NCBI RefSeq assembly: GCF_014698065.1
Contig: NZ_JACJSI010000049.1
Coordinates: 1-50,496, forward strand
Direction: 5' to 3'
From: Nostoc flagelliforme FACHB-838
Lineage (GTDB): Bacteria > Cyanobacteriota > Cyanobacteriia > Cyanobacteriales > Nostocaceae
DNA length: 50,496 bases
Part shown: positions 24,869 through 34,158 of the stretch, piece by piece
Layout of the letters: every line of letters starts with the position of its first letter
Position numbering within the stretch: the stretch's first letter is position 1
The notes under the pieces: generated by a model
Told to the model about the DNA's origin: nothing
Database searches by the model: none
Seen by the model: only the letters and a program-made list of their open reading frames with translations
Translations under genes and position numbers: made by a program

Positions 24869-26338
24869 ATGCCAAATGAAACTGCTAACCAGGAGCAAAC
24901 CTTCCTGATTGATTTATTAAGAGCAACTTATCAAAATCAAGAAATATATCCAATTTTGCAACAGAACTTAAGTAAACTCAATGAGAATTTAGCTTTAATG
25001 TTGCGAAAATGGGTAAGTGATCGCTTTGCTAAAGAACCTGCCAATGCTACTAATATAGTTGGAGTCATTGTCAAACTGAGTACCATTATTCAAGACTATG
25101 AACAAGGAAACCCTGTGAGTAATTTGGAAATTGCAATCGCAGGTTATGAAGCAGTTTTACAAGTGTGTATCCGTGAAGATTTTCCTAAAGAATGGAATAT
25201 TGCCCAGCAAGCTTTAGTAAAAGCTTATCAGCAACGGCAAAATATCCTCTCTAAGACTCTTGGCAAACTGCGTGAGAAAACTGTGCAAACTCAAAATCAA
25301 ATCAATATAGTAACTGAGCAACTACAGCAGGAATTACATGAAGCAAAGCTACAATTTAACGATTTAAGAACAGGAATTACGCAGTTAAAACAAGAAGTAT
25401 CTAGTTCTGATTCAATGGATGAAACAATATCTTTAATAGCTGAGTTTCAAGATTTAAAACAGCGTCAGATTCGTTTAGAGAAGTTTACTAATACGGCAAA
25501 CATTTCATTTAACAGTGAGCAATTCAATACAGCTATTTTTTATGATATCGAAAATTTAACAAGGGGTAGAAGCAACCCGAACTTAAATTTTTCTTTGAAG
25601 CAAATTCAAACAAATTTAGAAAAAACTACCCTAGTTAATAAAATTGCTATCCAATGTGCTTATGCTGACTGGAGTGATTCTCGATTGAGACTACTCAAGA
25701 ATAAAATTCAAGAGCTTGGTATTGAAGCAATTCAAATTTTTGATTATAGTCACAAACGGAATGCAGCAGATATGCAATTGGCAATTGATGTTATGGAATT
25801 AGCTCAGAGCCGTCCTACATTGCAAGTTTTTGTTATTATTTCAGGTGATGGTGCATTCGCCGCTTTAGCTAAAAAGCTCCATGAATATGGAAAAACTCTA
25901 ATTGGATGTGCTTATGAGGGACAAATTAATCGTATTCTCAAGTCTGTTTGCGATTGCTTTATACCTATACCTACTCCCCAAGCAAAAATAGAGGATATTC
26001 CAATTAATCAAGTGGCTAGCGAGAGTCAATTAAATGATGATATTTTAGTAGTAACTAAGAAAGCTTTGCAGGATTTGAAGAAGGATGTCGAGAAATTAAG
26101 CCAGCTTCAACAAGGTGGTATTCATATATCTCAAATTCACAAAATATTAAGAGATAATATTCCAGACTTCGACCAAAAAAGAAAAAATCATGGTGAAAAG
26201 CTTACAATTTTTTTGAATAAAGTTATTAAAGGAACAGATATTTGTTTATCGATTGACAACAAAAAATTAATGTTGAGAGAAATCTTAACTATAGGCTCTA
26301 ATAGATCATCGAATAAAAGTTCTAAAGCATCAAATTGA
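24869..26338 (+). CDS. NYN (PIN-like) domain protein with TPR-like N-terminus and OST-HTH C-terminus
   Basis: 489 residues, soluble. Residues about 5-125 are helical; NLEIAIAGYEAVLQVCIRED with FPKEWNIAQQALVKAY closely resembles the TPR-like units of cyanobacterial CHAT/TPR proteins. A coiled coil (about 130-210) follows. Residues about 219-375 are a NYN domain with the acidic sites FYDIENL, AADMQLAIDV and IISGDGAFA, predicted to act as a metal-dependent RNase. Residues about 415-475 (GGIHISQIHKILRDNIPDFD, then KLTIFLNKV) look like an OST-HTH/LOTUS RNA-binding module. NYN plus OST-HTH is a known bacterial combination; the TPR-like and coiled-coil front is less usual. The target RNA and regulation are unknown. 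It stands alone between unrelated genes. Confidence 0.75.
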   Translation: MPNETANQEQTFLIDLLRATYQNQEIYPILQQNLSKLNENLALMLRKWVSDRFAKEPANATNIVGVIVKLSTIIQDYEQGNPVSNLEIAIAGYEAVLQVCIREDFPKEWNIAQQALVKAYQQRQNILSKTLGKLREKTVQTQNQINIVTEQLQQELHEAKLQFNDLRTGITQLKQEVSSSDSMDETISLIAEFQDLKQRQIRLEKFTNTANISFNSEQFNTAIFYDIENLTRGRSNPNLNFSLKQIQTNLEKTTLVNKIAIQCAYADWSDSRLRLLKNKIQELGIEAIQIFDYSHKRNAADMQLAIDVMELAQSRPTLQVFVIISGDGAFAALAKKLHEYGKTLIGCAYEGQINRILKSVCDCFIPIPTPQAKIEDIPINQVASESQLNDDILVVTKKALQDLKKDVEKLSQLQQGGIHISQIHKILRDNIPDFDQKRKNHGEKLTIFLNKVIKGTDICLSIDNKKLMLREILTIGSNRSSNKSSKASN

Positions 26339-26475
26339 AACTTGAAACTTAAGTTAATTTAGAAGCAAGCGATTGCTATTTGGTTTCTGTTAGCTATTAT
26401 TGTGTAGGAAGACTGAAACGGTAATCCCAATTTAATATGAAACCGCATAATATATGCACCTTTAGATAAAAATGA

Positions 26476-26598
26476 GATAAGTCCTGTTTAAGAGAATATC
26501 CAGCTTGTTATTTACTTGTTGAATCAGGACAAGAAGCCATTGCTTATGCTTGGTTGAGCGCTGAACCTTTACCTTTTACGAATTACAAATTATTTTAA
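26476..26598 (+). pseudogene. Short C-terminal coding remnant
   Basis: The frame reads CLREYPACYLLVESGQEAIA and YAWLSAEPLPFTNYKLF before TAA 26596-26598. The composition is protein-like, but there is no start and the family is not recognised. It overlaps the 3' end of the convergent permease gene by four bases. Probably the tail of a deleted gene. Confidence 0.3.
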
Positions 26599-27533
26599 TT
26601 GTCTTGGCGATTTTCTGGCGAGTAAGGAACACCTAACCCTTGGGGGGGTGTAGATTTCCCAGCTAATCCCACTAGTGCAAATAAAGCGATCGCATACGGT
26701 AGCATGGCTAGAAACTGATAAGGAATATTTGCGCCAAAAGCTTGAATTCGTAACTGTAAGGCTTCCGTAGCGCCAAATAAAAAACAAGCCAGAGTAGTAC
26801 CTAAAGGATGCCACCTACCAAAAATTAAAGCTGCGATCGCAATAAATCCTTTACCTGCACTCATCCCTTCTGTAAAAAATCTGATTTGTACTAAGGTGAG
26901 ATAAGCGCCTCCTAAACTGGCAAGACAGCCACTAAGTACTACAGCCCCATATCGCACCTTTGATACTGAAACACCAGCCGTCGCAGCAGCTTGGGAATAT
27001 TCTCCCACCGCCCGCAAAGTCAGCCCAAAGCTAGTATGAAATAAGAAATAGATACTTGTAACAACTAAAATTATCAGCAAATATACAAAAACATCTTGCT
27101 GGAACAACATCTCTCCAAATATAGGTATATTCGCAAGAGCAGGAATGACTATAGGCTCAATTCCTGGTAATCTTTGAGTACTGCTGCCATTAAATACTAA
27201 CCGCGCTAAAAACGATGTTAACCCCGCAGCTACTAGATTAATCGCTAACCCTGATACTAACTGATTAACATATAAAGTTACACATAAAAAAGCGTGAAGT
27301 AAACCGACTAATCCCCCAGCAATCAACGCACAGATAACACCAAGCCAAGGATTGCCTGTATAAAAGGTAGCGGCTGCACTGGTAAAAGCTCCAGTTAATA
27401 ACATTCCTTCTAGGGCAATGTTTAATACTCCTGAACGTTCTGAATACATTCCGCCAAGGGCAGCAAATGCTAGGGGTACGGCTAAGTTTAAGCTAGCAAT
27501 TAAGTAATCAGAGAGGAAGTTAAGGTTATTCAT
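26595..27533 (-). CDS. BMP-type nucleoside ABC transporter permease (NupQ/YufQ-like)
   Basis: 312 residues, eight to nine membrane helices. The GGMYSERSGVLNIALEGMLL motif and FGLTLRAVGEYSQAAATAGV are family hallmarks of the second permease of BMP-type (RbsC-like BPD_transp_2) importers. It forms the channel with the permease encoded just upstream. The genes are on the same strand 63 bases apart, and the gap holds GCAGAGG-type repeats. Length and motifs are normal and the start ATG 27533 agrees with family starts. Confidence 0.88.
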   Translation of the reverse strand: MNNLNFLSDYLIASLNLAVPLAFAALGGMYSERSGVLNIALEGMLLTGAFTSAAATFYTGNPWLGVICALIAGGLVGLLHAFLCVTLYVNQLVSGLAINLVAAGLTSFLARLVFNGSSTQRLPGIEPIVIPALANIPIFGEMLFQQDVFVYLLIILVVTSIYFLFHTSFGLTLRAVGEYSQAAATAGVSVSKVRYGAVVLSGCLASLGGAYLTLVQIRFFTEGMSAGKGFIAIAALIFGRWHPLGTTLACFLFGATEALQLRIQAFGANIPYQFLAMLPYAIALFALVGLAGKSTPPQGLGVPYSPENRQDN

Positions 27534-27596
27534 GGTTATTTTTTAACGCAGAGGAAGGCTAAGGGAAGCGCAGAGTTTCGCAGAGGAGGTTTCGCG

Positions 27597-28649
27597 TTAA
27601 ACCTTAGCGTTATTTTGGGTTTTTATTCGTCTTTCTACGGCGAGGCTGATGGCAATGAATAAGACAGTTAATCCTTGAATTGCATAAACTACAGTCACGG
27701 GTACACCAGCACTACGTTGCATGATATTGGCACCACTACGCAAAGCGGCAAAAAATAGAGAAGTCAACACTACACCGCTAATACTATCGCGACTTAAAAA
27801 GGCGATCGCAATGGCATCAAATCCATAACCAGGGGAAACCTGTTCAAATAAGCGGTACTTCAACCCCATCACCTCAGATGCACCCGCTAACCCGGCTAAA
27901 CCACCTGCTAGGGACATGACTAGCATGATGGTATTTTTTACTGAAATCCTTGCATAATGGGCTGCTGTGGGGTTAAAACCAACGGCGGCAATTTGGTATC
28001 CTAGAGGTGATCGCACCAATAACACCCACAATACTCCGGCGGCGATTAATGCAAGTATTATGCCAGCATGGGCAAGACTCTGGGGTAAAATAATCGGCAA
28101 TTGTGCAGATTTAGCAATTAATGGCGAATAAGGACTAGGCGCGGCTGGTGCTTTTAGGGGATTTTGCACCAAGTAGCTAACTAAATTCACTGCTATGTAA
28201 TTCAGTAATAGGGTAGTGATAACTTCATTGATTCCCCGTATTGCTTTGAGATAACCGGGTATCCAACCCCAAACTGCACCAAACCCAAACCCAGCGATAA
28301 GTGCTAACGGAATGTGGATGATTGCAGGTAATCCTTGCACATATAAACCGATTAAAGCACTACCCAACGCACCAAGGTAAATTTGTCCTTCGCCACCGAT
28401 ATTAAATTGACCAGCCCGCAATGCTACTAATACCCCTAAACTGGTGAATAATAAGGGTGTCATTTTGGTAAGGGTATTGCCAAACCCAAAGTAACTAGAG
28501 AGAGATTCTTGAAATAAGATGGTGTAGGCGGTAATCGGATTTGCCCCCGCAAGTAGGATGAGGATGGCACCGACGATGAGGGCAGAGATGATGGCAATTA
28601 ACGGTGATAGGATTGGTAGCAGGAATTGAAAGCGTTTATTTGTGATCAT
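27597..28649 (-). CDS. BMP-type nucleoside ABC transporter permease (NupP/YufP-like)
   Basis: 350 residues, multiple membrane helices. LVALRAGQFNIGGEGQIYLG and the EVMGLKYRLFEQVSPGYGFD segment with AIAIAFLSRDS are typical of the first permease of BMP-dependent nucleoside or sugar importers. It pairs with the downstream permease. A 272-base gap containing a foreign coding remnant separates it from the ATPase gene upstream, unlike the tight spacing expected in this operon. It may now depend on readthrough or its own promoter. Confidence 0.88.
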   Translation of the reverse strand: MITNKRFQFLLPILSPLIAIISALIVGAILILLAGANPITAYTILFQESLSSYFGFGNTLTKMTPLLFTSLGVLVALRAGQFNIGGEGQIYLGALGSALIGLYVQGLPAIIHIPLALIAGFGFGAVWGWIPGYLKAIRGINEVITTLLLNYIAVNLVSYLVQNPLKAPAAPSPYSPLIAKSAQLPIILPQSLAHAGIILALIAAGVLWVLLVRSPLGYQIAAVGFNPTAAHYARISVKNTIMLVMSLAGGLAGLAGASEVMGLKYRLFEQVSPGYGFDAIAIAFLSRDSISGVVLTSLFFAALRSGANIMQRSAGVPVTVVYAIQGLTVLFIAISLAVERRIKTQNNAKV

Positions 28650-28732
28650 AATGCAATGATTGCCACCCCGTAAGTCGGCTTTTGCTAAGATAGTACCGTG
28701 GAAGTTTTGTTCTCCTGGTGCATATCGATTGA

Positions 28733-28888
28733 GGTGTTCAAAAATTGTCTAAACTTGGTTGGCAGGGAATTGGTAAGGAAAAGGCAACTTGGGCAGAAAG
28801 GATCTCTCCCCTTATGGACATTGACAATAATCAATCACCAAGTTTCTGCTATTTTCGAGATCAACTTCGACGTTTAAGTAGGCATTAG
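28733..28888 (+). pseudogene. Coding remnant inserted between transporter genes
   Basis: On the plus strand, opposite to the transporter operon, an open frame from after TGA 28730-28732 to TAG 28886-28888 reads SKLGWQGIGKEKATWAERIS and PLMDIDNNQSPSFCYFRDQL. It looks like a real protein fragment but has no clear start, and I do not recognise it. It occupies most of the gap between the ATPase and first permease genes. Confidence 0.3.
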
Positions 28889-28921
28889 GGCAAACAACAG
28901 ATAATGTAAAGACTTCGCATT

Positions 28922-30397
28922 TTATCCTCTGTGTGTCCCCCCAGACATCAACAAACCAATCTCTTCTATTGTCGCCCTCTGTGCATCCAAAATAGCGACA
29001 AACTCACCTCTGTAGATTACGGCAATGCGATCGCTCATGGCCATCACTTCTTCTAACTCAGTAGAAATATACAAGATTGCGGCACCGCGATCGCGTTCTG
29101 CCAATAAACGAGAATGAATTGCACTTGTCGCCCCTACATCTAATCCCCGCGTGGGTTGCATCGCCACAATTAAATTTGGTTCTCCCGCTAGTTCCCTCGC
29201 CAAAACTACCTTTTGTTGATTTCCCCCTGAGAGTTGGCTTACCTTGATATCTTCCCCAGTTGCCCGAATATCAAACTCTTGCATTGCAACTTGAGCATGA
29301 TTTTTTATTGCTAGTGGTTGTAATAAAAAATTGCGGCAGAAGGGCAAGCTTTTAAAAGCATTCAAAATCAAGTTTTGGGCAATGCTAAATTGCAACACCA
29401 AACCCATTTTTTGCCGATCTTCAGGGATGTACCCGATTCTCTGCCGAGTACGGGAGCTACTAAAATCAATTTTACCGTTGATGATGCTTCTTACACCTGC
29501 GATTGCATCAGCTAATTCTCGCTGTCCATTGCCATCTACACCAGCAATTCCTAAAATTTCCCCAGCCCGTAATTGAAATGAAACATTGCGGACAGCAGGA
29601 ATACCCCTATCGTCAGCAACTTGCAAATTTTGGACTGAAAATATCACTTCTCCTATTACAGACGCAGATTTATTTATTTGTAAGCCTACTTCCTGCCCTA
29701 CCATCAATTCTGCTAATTGCTGAGGAGTCGCATCTTTAGTTGTCGTTGTCGCTACTACCTTACCTCGTCGCAACACTGTTACCGTATCGCAGAGGTTAAT
29801 AACTTCTTCTAACTTGTGACTAATAAAAATAATAGTGTTACCAGCTGCCGCCAATTGTCGTAAAATATTAATTAATGATTCAACTTCCGTTGGTGTCAAA
29901 ACTGCTGTTGGTTCATCGAGAATTAATAGTTTGGCTTGGCGATATAATACTTTGAGAATTTCTACTCGCTGTTGTATCCCTACGGGTAAATTTTCTACTT
30001 TGGCTGTGGGGTCAATTTCTAGCCCATAAGCTTGGGATAAAGCCGCAATTTCTTGTTGTTTTTGCCGCAGATTTAAACGCCAACTATTTTCTATCCCCAG
30101 AATGATATTTTCAGTTACAGTTAACTGAGGCACAAGCATAAAATGTTGATATACCATGCCTATACCTAATTTTATTGCCTCATTTGGGGAAGTAATCTGT
30201 ACTGGTTTATCTTTTAAATAAATTTTACCACTATCAGGTTTATATAGACCACTAATAATATTCATTAAAGTAGTCTTACCCGCGCCATTTTTACCTAAAA
30301 TTGCATGAATTTTCCCAGCATCAACACTAAAGCTAATATTCTCATTAGCAATAAATGAGTTAAAGCTTTTACTAATTTTTTCTAAACGTAAATACAT
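28922..30397 (-). CDS. BMP-type ABC transporter ATPase with two ABC domains (NupO/YufO-like)
   Basis: 491 residues, two nucleotide-binding domains. The first has Walker A GKNGAGKTTL and Walker B LLILDEPTAVL. In the second the A-loop region is GVDGNGQREL, degenerate at Walker A as usual in this family, and LSGGNQQKVVLAREL is the signature, with LIVAMQPTRGLD in the Walker B place. Such tandem ATPases energise BMP-type nucleoside or sugar import. It follows the binding-protein gene by 6 bases on the same strand, so the two are cotranscribed. Confidence 0.92.
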   Translation of the reverse strand: MYLRLEKISKSFNSFIANENISFSVDAGKIHAILGKNGAGKTTLMNIISGLYKPDSGKIYLKDKPVQITSPNEAIKLGIGMVYQHFMLVPQLTVTENIILGIENSWRLNLRQKQQEIAALSQAYGLEIDPTAKVENLPVGIQQRVEILKVLYRQAKLLILDEPTAVLTPTEVESLINILRQLAAAGNTIIFISHKLEEVINLCDTVTVLRRGKVVATTTTKDATPQQLAELMVGQEVGLQINKSASVIGEVIFSVQNLQVADDRGIPAVRNVSFQLRAGEILGIAGVDGNGQRELADAIAGVRSIINGKIDFSSSRTRQRIGYIPEDRQKMGLVLQFSIAQNLILNAFKSLPFCRNFLLQPLAIKNHAQVAMQEFDIRATGEDIKVSQLSGGNQQKVVLARELAGEPNLIVAMQPTRGLDVGATSAIHSRLLAERDRGAAILYISTELEEVMAMSDRIAVIYRGEFVAILDAQRATIEEIGLLMSGGTHRG

Positions 30398-30403
30398 TTA
30401 GGT

Positions 30404-31453
30404 TCATGCTTTTTTGACACAACGTGTATCTTTAAGCGCTTCCTGACAATTTTCAAAGATAATTTTTTTATCGACAATCTCCTGTTTCACTTTTAAAGCA
30501 TTTTGTTTAACTGTTTCTGGCACTAACGAGCCAAATTTACCTAAGTTTAATATATCTGTTCTTTCTAAACCTATAGAATATATTTGTCCTTTGAGTTGTT
30601 TTTGTTTTGCAAGTTCTGCTATATAAGCTATTGCTATATCCAACCTTTTGACTGCACTTGTTAACACTGCTTTCGGCGCAACACCCAACTGGTCTTTTGT
30701 ATTATCAAAAGCGTAAACTCCTTTATCACTAGCAGCTTGTAAAACTGCGGGTGAAGCACTATCTAACCATTGATAAATTACATCAGCACCTGAAGAAATT
30801 AAGGCAAGTGTAGCTTCTTTTGCCTTAGCAACATCATTCCAATTACCTGTAAATGTTGAAACAATTTGAATATTAGGTTTTACTGATTTCGCTCCTAATT
30901 CAAATCCCCGTAGTTCTTCTTGCGTAGCGGGAAATTCTTGTCCAGCAATATAAGCTAACTTATCAGATTTAGTCATGGCAGCGCCAATAATGCCACATAA
31001 ATAACTACCTTGCAAGTGATGTATTCGCAAAGAGGCGATATTTTCTCCCTTGTTATTACCATTTACACCCACAAAAAATGTATTGGGAAATTGTGCAGCG
31101 ATTTGCTCTATGGCTGCATCAAATTGTCCACCGTGGGCGAATACAACATTATAACCCTTGCGGGCAAAGTCTGTTAATGCTTCTGTTTGATCTGCTTGGG
31201 CGACTTGTTCGAGATAGGCAACTTCTGCACCCAGCTTTTGTTTAGCTAGGTTTATGCCTTCGTAACCAGACTGATTCCAAGCTTTATCAGTGATAACTCC
31301 AGGGAGTGCGATCGCTATTTTAAAACTTTCCCCACTACTACTAACTGTTGGTGCTGTGCTTTGATTACTACTGCAAGCTTTCAGCAATAGGCTAGTGGCA
31401 AAAGTAGCTGAACCATACAAAATAAATTTACGTCGGCTAAAGTCTAGTATCAT
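30404..31453 (-). CDS. BMP-family substrate-binding lipoprotein
   Basis: 349 residues. The N-terminus FSRRKFILYGSATFATSLLL with KACSSN combines a twin-arginine-like start and a lipobox (Cys near 27). The mature part is a BMP (PnrA-like) periplasmic binding protein: KIAIALPGVITDKAWNQSGY, then GYNVVFAHGGQFDAAI and GADVIYQWLDSASPAVLQAA. These proteins bind purine nucleosides or related compounds. It is the first gene of the transporter operon (binding protein, ATPase, permease, permease). No promoter motif could be assigned in the 500-base upstream gap. Confidence 0.9.
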   Translation of the reverse strand: MILDFSRRKFILYGSATFATSLLLKACSSNQSTAPTVSSSGESFKIAIALPGVITDKAWNQSGYEGINLAKQKLGAEVAYLEQVAQADQTEALTDFARKGYNVVFAHGGQFDAAIEQIAAQFPNTFFVGVNGNNKGENIASLRIHHLQGSYLCGIIGAAMTKSDKLAYIAGQEFPATQEELRGFELGAKSVKPNIQIVSTFTGNWNDVAKAKEATLALISSGADVIYQWLDSASPAVLQAASDKGVYAFDNTKDQLGVAPKAVLTSAVKRLDIAIAYIAELAKQKQLKGQIYSIGLERTDILNLGKFGSLVPETVKQNALKVKQEIVDKKIIFENCQEALKDTRCVKKA

Positions 31454-31503
31454 CTACTGCTTTTCGATATTTAGTCATTATCGTTACTAAGCTTATCAGT
31501 TAG

Positions 31504-31638
31504 TTCACACCCCCGATTAATGAAGATGGGAGTATGTACGGAGATGCAGTAGTCAGTATTTATTGGTTGAAACGCCTTAAATATTACCCTCAGTTAGCAA
31601 TTGAATGGGTGGAGTACGCAATTAGTGCAATTAAATAG
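31504..31638 (+). pseudogene. Short coding remnant of unknown family
   Basis: The frame reads PPINEDGSMYGDAVVSIYWL and KRLKYYPQLAIEWVEYAISA before TAG 31636-31638. An ATG occurs at 31534. It looks like a protein fragment, not recognised. It lies in the 535-base gap upstream of the nucleoside transporter, together with a MITE. Confidence 0.3.
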
Positions 31639-31727
31639 TTACTCAGTACACTAACGTGTGATGAACGGTGGGGCGTGATTTTGGAATTTCTGGAGTGAGT
31701 TCTTCTTAAGCCTTTAAATACTGATTA

Positions 31728-31827
31728 GGGACTTGCAAAAAATAAATTATCCCAAATTATTTCTAGATTTGTAGGGGCGCAAGGCCTTGCGCCCCTACGA
31801 CGGAATATTTTTTTAACTGGAAGTCCC
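31728..31827. mobile_element. 100-bp MITE with TTA target duplication
   Basis: The element begins GGGACTTGCAAAAAATAAAT and ends TTTTTTTAACTGGAAGTCCC, imperfect terminal inverted repeats of about 26 bases with 7 perfect outer bases. TTA flanks both sides (31725-31727 and 31828-31830). The centre is a perfect 28-bp palindrome at 31771-31798 whose left arm is GTAGGGGCGCAAGG. No coding capacity, so it would be moved by a transposase encoded elsewhere. Confidence 0.75.
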
Positions 31828-31988
31828 TTAGACAGCCACAGGTCTGTCTGCAAAGACAATTTTATAAAGAATTTTTAAGAAATTAACATCTTTCAGAAAA
31901 GGAGAGACGTAATGCTGAAGTAATCCTCAAATGTTCAGAATCATAGATTTTGTAGTTTACAGACACGCCTTAGTGTTAAGAAGGAATT

Positions 31989-32996
31989 ATGGCATCAGGA
32001 ATGATGATCGAAGGCAAATGGATAACCGATAGAAATAAATTAGATAAGGGCAGTAATTTCAATGAGACACCGACAACATTTCACCATCGTGTAACCGCCG
32101 ATGGTTCTAGCGGGTTTAAGGCAAAAGCAGGACGCTATCACCTCTACGTTTCCTTATCGTGTCCGTGGGCGCATCGCACCTTAATTATGCGAGAACTCAA
32201 AGGTTTGAATGATGCAATTTCAGTCTCTATAGTCGATCCAATTATGACCGACTTGGGATGGATGTTTACTGAAGCACCCGCAGCTATTCCTGACTGGGTG
32301 AATCACACTCAATATTTGCAAGATATTTATCTGAAAGCCGATCCAAAATACACAGGACGAGTCACTGTTCCAGTATTGTGGGATAAGCAAACTCAAACAA
32401 TCATTAATAACGAATCTCGTGAAATCATGCGGATGTTTGACGTAGAGTTTGAGGAATTGGCAACACAGAAAATAGACTTATACCCACGCTACCTACAACA
32501 GGAAATTGATCGAACGATTGATGCAATTTATCTGCCAATCAATGCTGGTGTATATCGCTCTGGTTTTGCCAGGGAGCAAGTAGCCTATGAAAATGCGGTA
32601 ACTGAACTCTTTGAGAGTTTAGATCATTGGGAAACCGTTCTGAGCAAGCAGCGCTATTTATGTGGCGTTCAACTCACTGAAGCCGATATTTGTATGTTTG
32701 TAACTCTGTATCGCTTCGATTCAGTGTACTACGGTCACTTTAAATGCAATTTGCGGCGAATTATTGACTATCCAAATCTCTGGAATTATCTACTAGACCT
32801 ATATCAATGTCCCGAGTTCAAAGCGACTTGCAATCTAGACTATACTAAGCGCAGCTATTACATGAGTATGACTGATATTAATCCAAATCAAATTGTGCCG
32901 AAGGGGCCGATCATTGATTTTGACCAATGCCACGATCGCGATCGCTTTGCTAAAGTTCCCGTTGCGATCGCTCCCTATTCACAATCATATTTATAG
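31989..32996 (+). CDS. Glutathionyl-hydroquinone reductase (omega-like GST, YqjG/ECM4 family)
   Basis: 335 residues, cytoplasmic. A thioredoxin-like N-terminal domain carries the catalytic Cys58 in SLSCPWAHRTLIMRELKG, and VPVLWDKQTQTIINNESREI binds the glutathione backbone. The C-terminal helical GST domain includes LCGVQLTEADICMFVTLYRF. Members reduce glutathionylated hydroquinones using a second glutathione. Length matches the family (about 320-340). AAGAAGGAATT before ATG 31989 is a good ribosome site. No operon partner. Confidence 0.88.
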   Translation: MASGMMIEGKWITDRNKLDKGSNFNETPTTFHHRVTADGSSGFKAKAGRYHLYVSLSCPWAHRTLIMRELKGLNDAISVSIVDPIMTDLGWMFTEAPAAIPDWVNHTQYLQDIYLKADPKYTGRVTVPVLWDKQTQTIINNESREIMRMFDVEFEELATQKIDLYPRYLQQEIDRTIDAIYLPINAGVYRSGFAREQVAYENAVTELFESLDHWETVLSKQRYLCGVQLTEADICMFVTLYRFDSVYYGHFKCNLRRIIDYPNLWNYLLDLYQCPEFKATCNLDYTKRSYYMSMTDINPNQIVPKGPIIDFDQCHDRDRFAKVPVAIAPYSQSYL

Positions 32997-33089
32997 TGCG
33001 CCTCTGTGTACCTTCGCCTATCATTCGCTGTTAAAATAGTTAGCAGAACACTTGCTATTTATCGAACCTGAGCCGATGATCAACTCTCT

Positions 33090-33995
33090 TTATTTTTGTG
33101 AAAGCTTTGTTAGAAGAGAGTTCTTTTCACAATATTTTTCTGTAGATTTTACAGAGGAAACTTCTACAATTGTACCTGGCTTAATAATAAATTCAGTAGC
33201 CCCTACAGATGTTTTAGGATTACCCCAATCATACGTGTAACCTAACCCTGTAAATGGATACAATCCGTCTTTTTGCTGGAAATCATGAGTTTTATGAAAT
33301 TCCTTAAACAAAAAACTTTCTTTGTCAAGGCTCTTAGGATCAAAATTTGTACAACTAGAAGTAGTAATATCTGAGTTTGTACATGGTCTTTCTATATCTT
33401 TGGCGTTGACTAATATTTCTACAAAATGGGTCTTCTGATCTTCTCGCTTTAAAAGCAAGCCTAAATATTGCTCCAATCTTAGCGAAAGCATCATTTCGCC
33501 AGGAATTTTCATCCCTATGCCTTTACAAGTATTACAAAACTCTTTTACTTGAGCAGGTATTGTTAACCAAGTAGTGCGCTTTACCTGATAAGTTTTATTT
33601 GTCATCAAATCCTTATTATATGGCTTTGTTCCATCTATCCAAGACACCATTAAAACTTTTCTATCATTATTATTTTCATTCACATTAATATTATTAATTT
33701 TATTGATTGTTCCCAATGTTATAAGATTTTTTACGACTTTACTATCATTGTTGGGAAAATTTGTATCCTTAATAGCTTCGTCTAGCTTTTTTTTGAGGAA
33801 ATTATAACTTTTCGGTTTGTTTTTATAAAGATAGTTATTAACATTGTCTTTGTTGGTTTGTACCAACAATTTATCCTCTTTTGAGTTTGACAGGTTTTGT
33901 CGAGAAGTTCCTATAGCTAATAAACTAGAAGATCCAAGTACAAAAAAAGCAGTTGTAAAGCCTAAAAATAATTGTTTGTTGAATTTTCTCATCAC
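33090..33995 (-). CDS. AT-rich secreted hypothetical protein
   Basis: 301 residues. The N-terminus has a signal peptide (QLFLGFTTAFFVLGSSSLLA). The mature part is unusually rich in Lys and Asn (INKINNINVNENNNDRK) and the DNA is visibly more AT-rich than its neighbours. Cysteines occur in pairs (EFCNTCKG; CTNSDITTSSC), consistent with an extracytoplasmic protein holding disulfides. The family is not recognised and no catalytic motif is seen. Base composition and isolation suggest later acquisition. It is convergent with the glutathionyl reductase gene. Confidence 0.65.
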   Translation of the reverse strand: MMRKFNKQLFLGFTTAFFVLGSSSLLAIGTSRQNLSNSKEDKLLVQTNKDNVNNYLYKNKPKSYNFLKKKLDEAIKDTNFPNNDSKVVKNLITLGTINKINNINVNENNNDRKVLMVSWIDGTKPYNKDLMTNKTYQVKRTTWLTIPAQVKEFCNTCKGIGMKIPGEMMLSLRLEQYLGLLLKREDQKTHFVEILVNAKDIERPCTNSDITTSSCTNFDPKSLDKESFLFKEFHKTHDFQQKDGLYPFTGLGYTYDWGNPKTSVGATEFIIKPGTIVEVSSVKSTEKYCEKNSLLTKLSQK

Positions 33996-34158
33996 AAAAC
34001 CGACTACTAGCTTTTAAATAACCACTTTAAATCTAGTAACTTGCTTCCTGGATCAGTATTTATACTGTAAAATAAGTAATAGAAATAGATGCTATTTTTG
34101 GGCTTCCCGCATCATAAGGGCGTCAGTATTGGATTAGTCTCCTTTGTTGAGCGATCGC

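Noticed and set aside
33052..33240. 62-codon frame opposite the AT-rich secreted gene
   Set aside because: Antisense shadow of the end of the larger gene.
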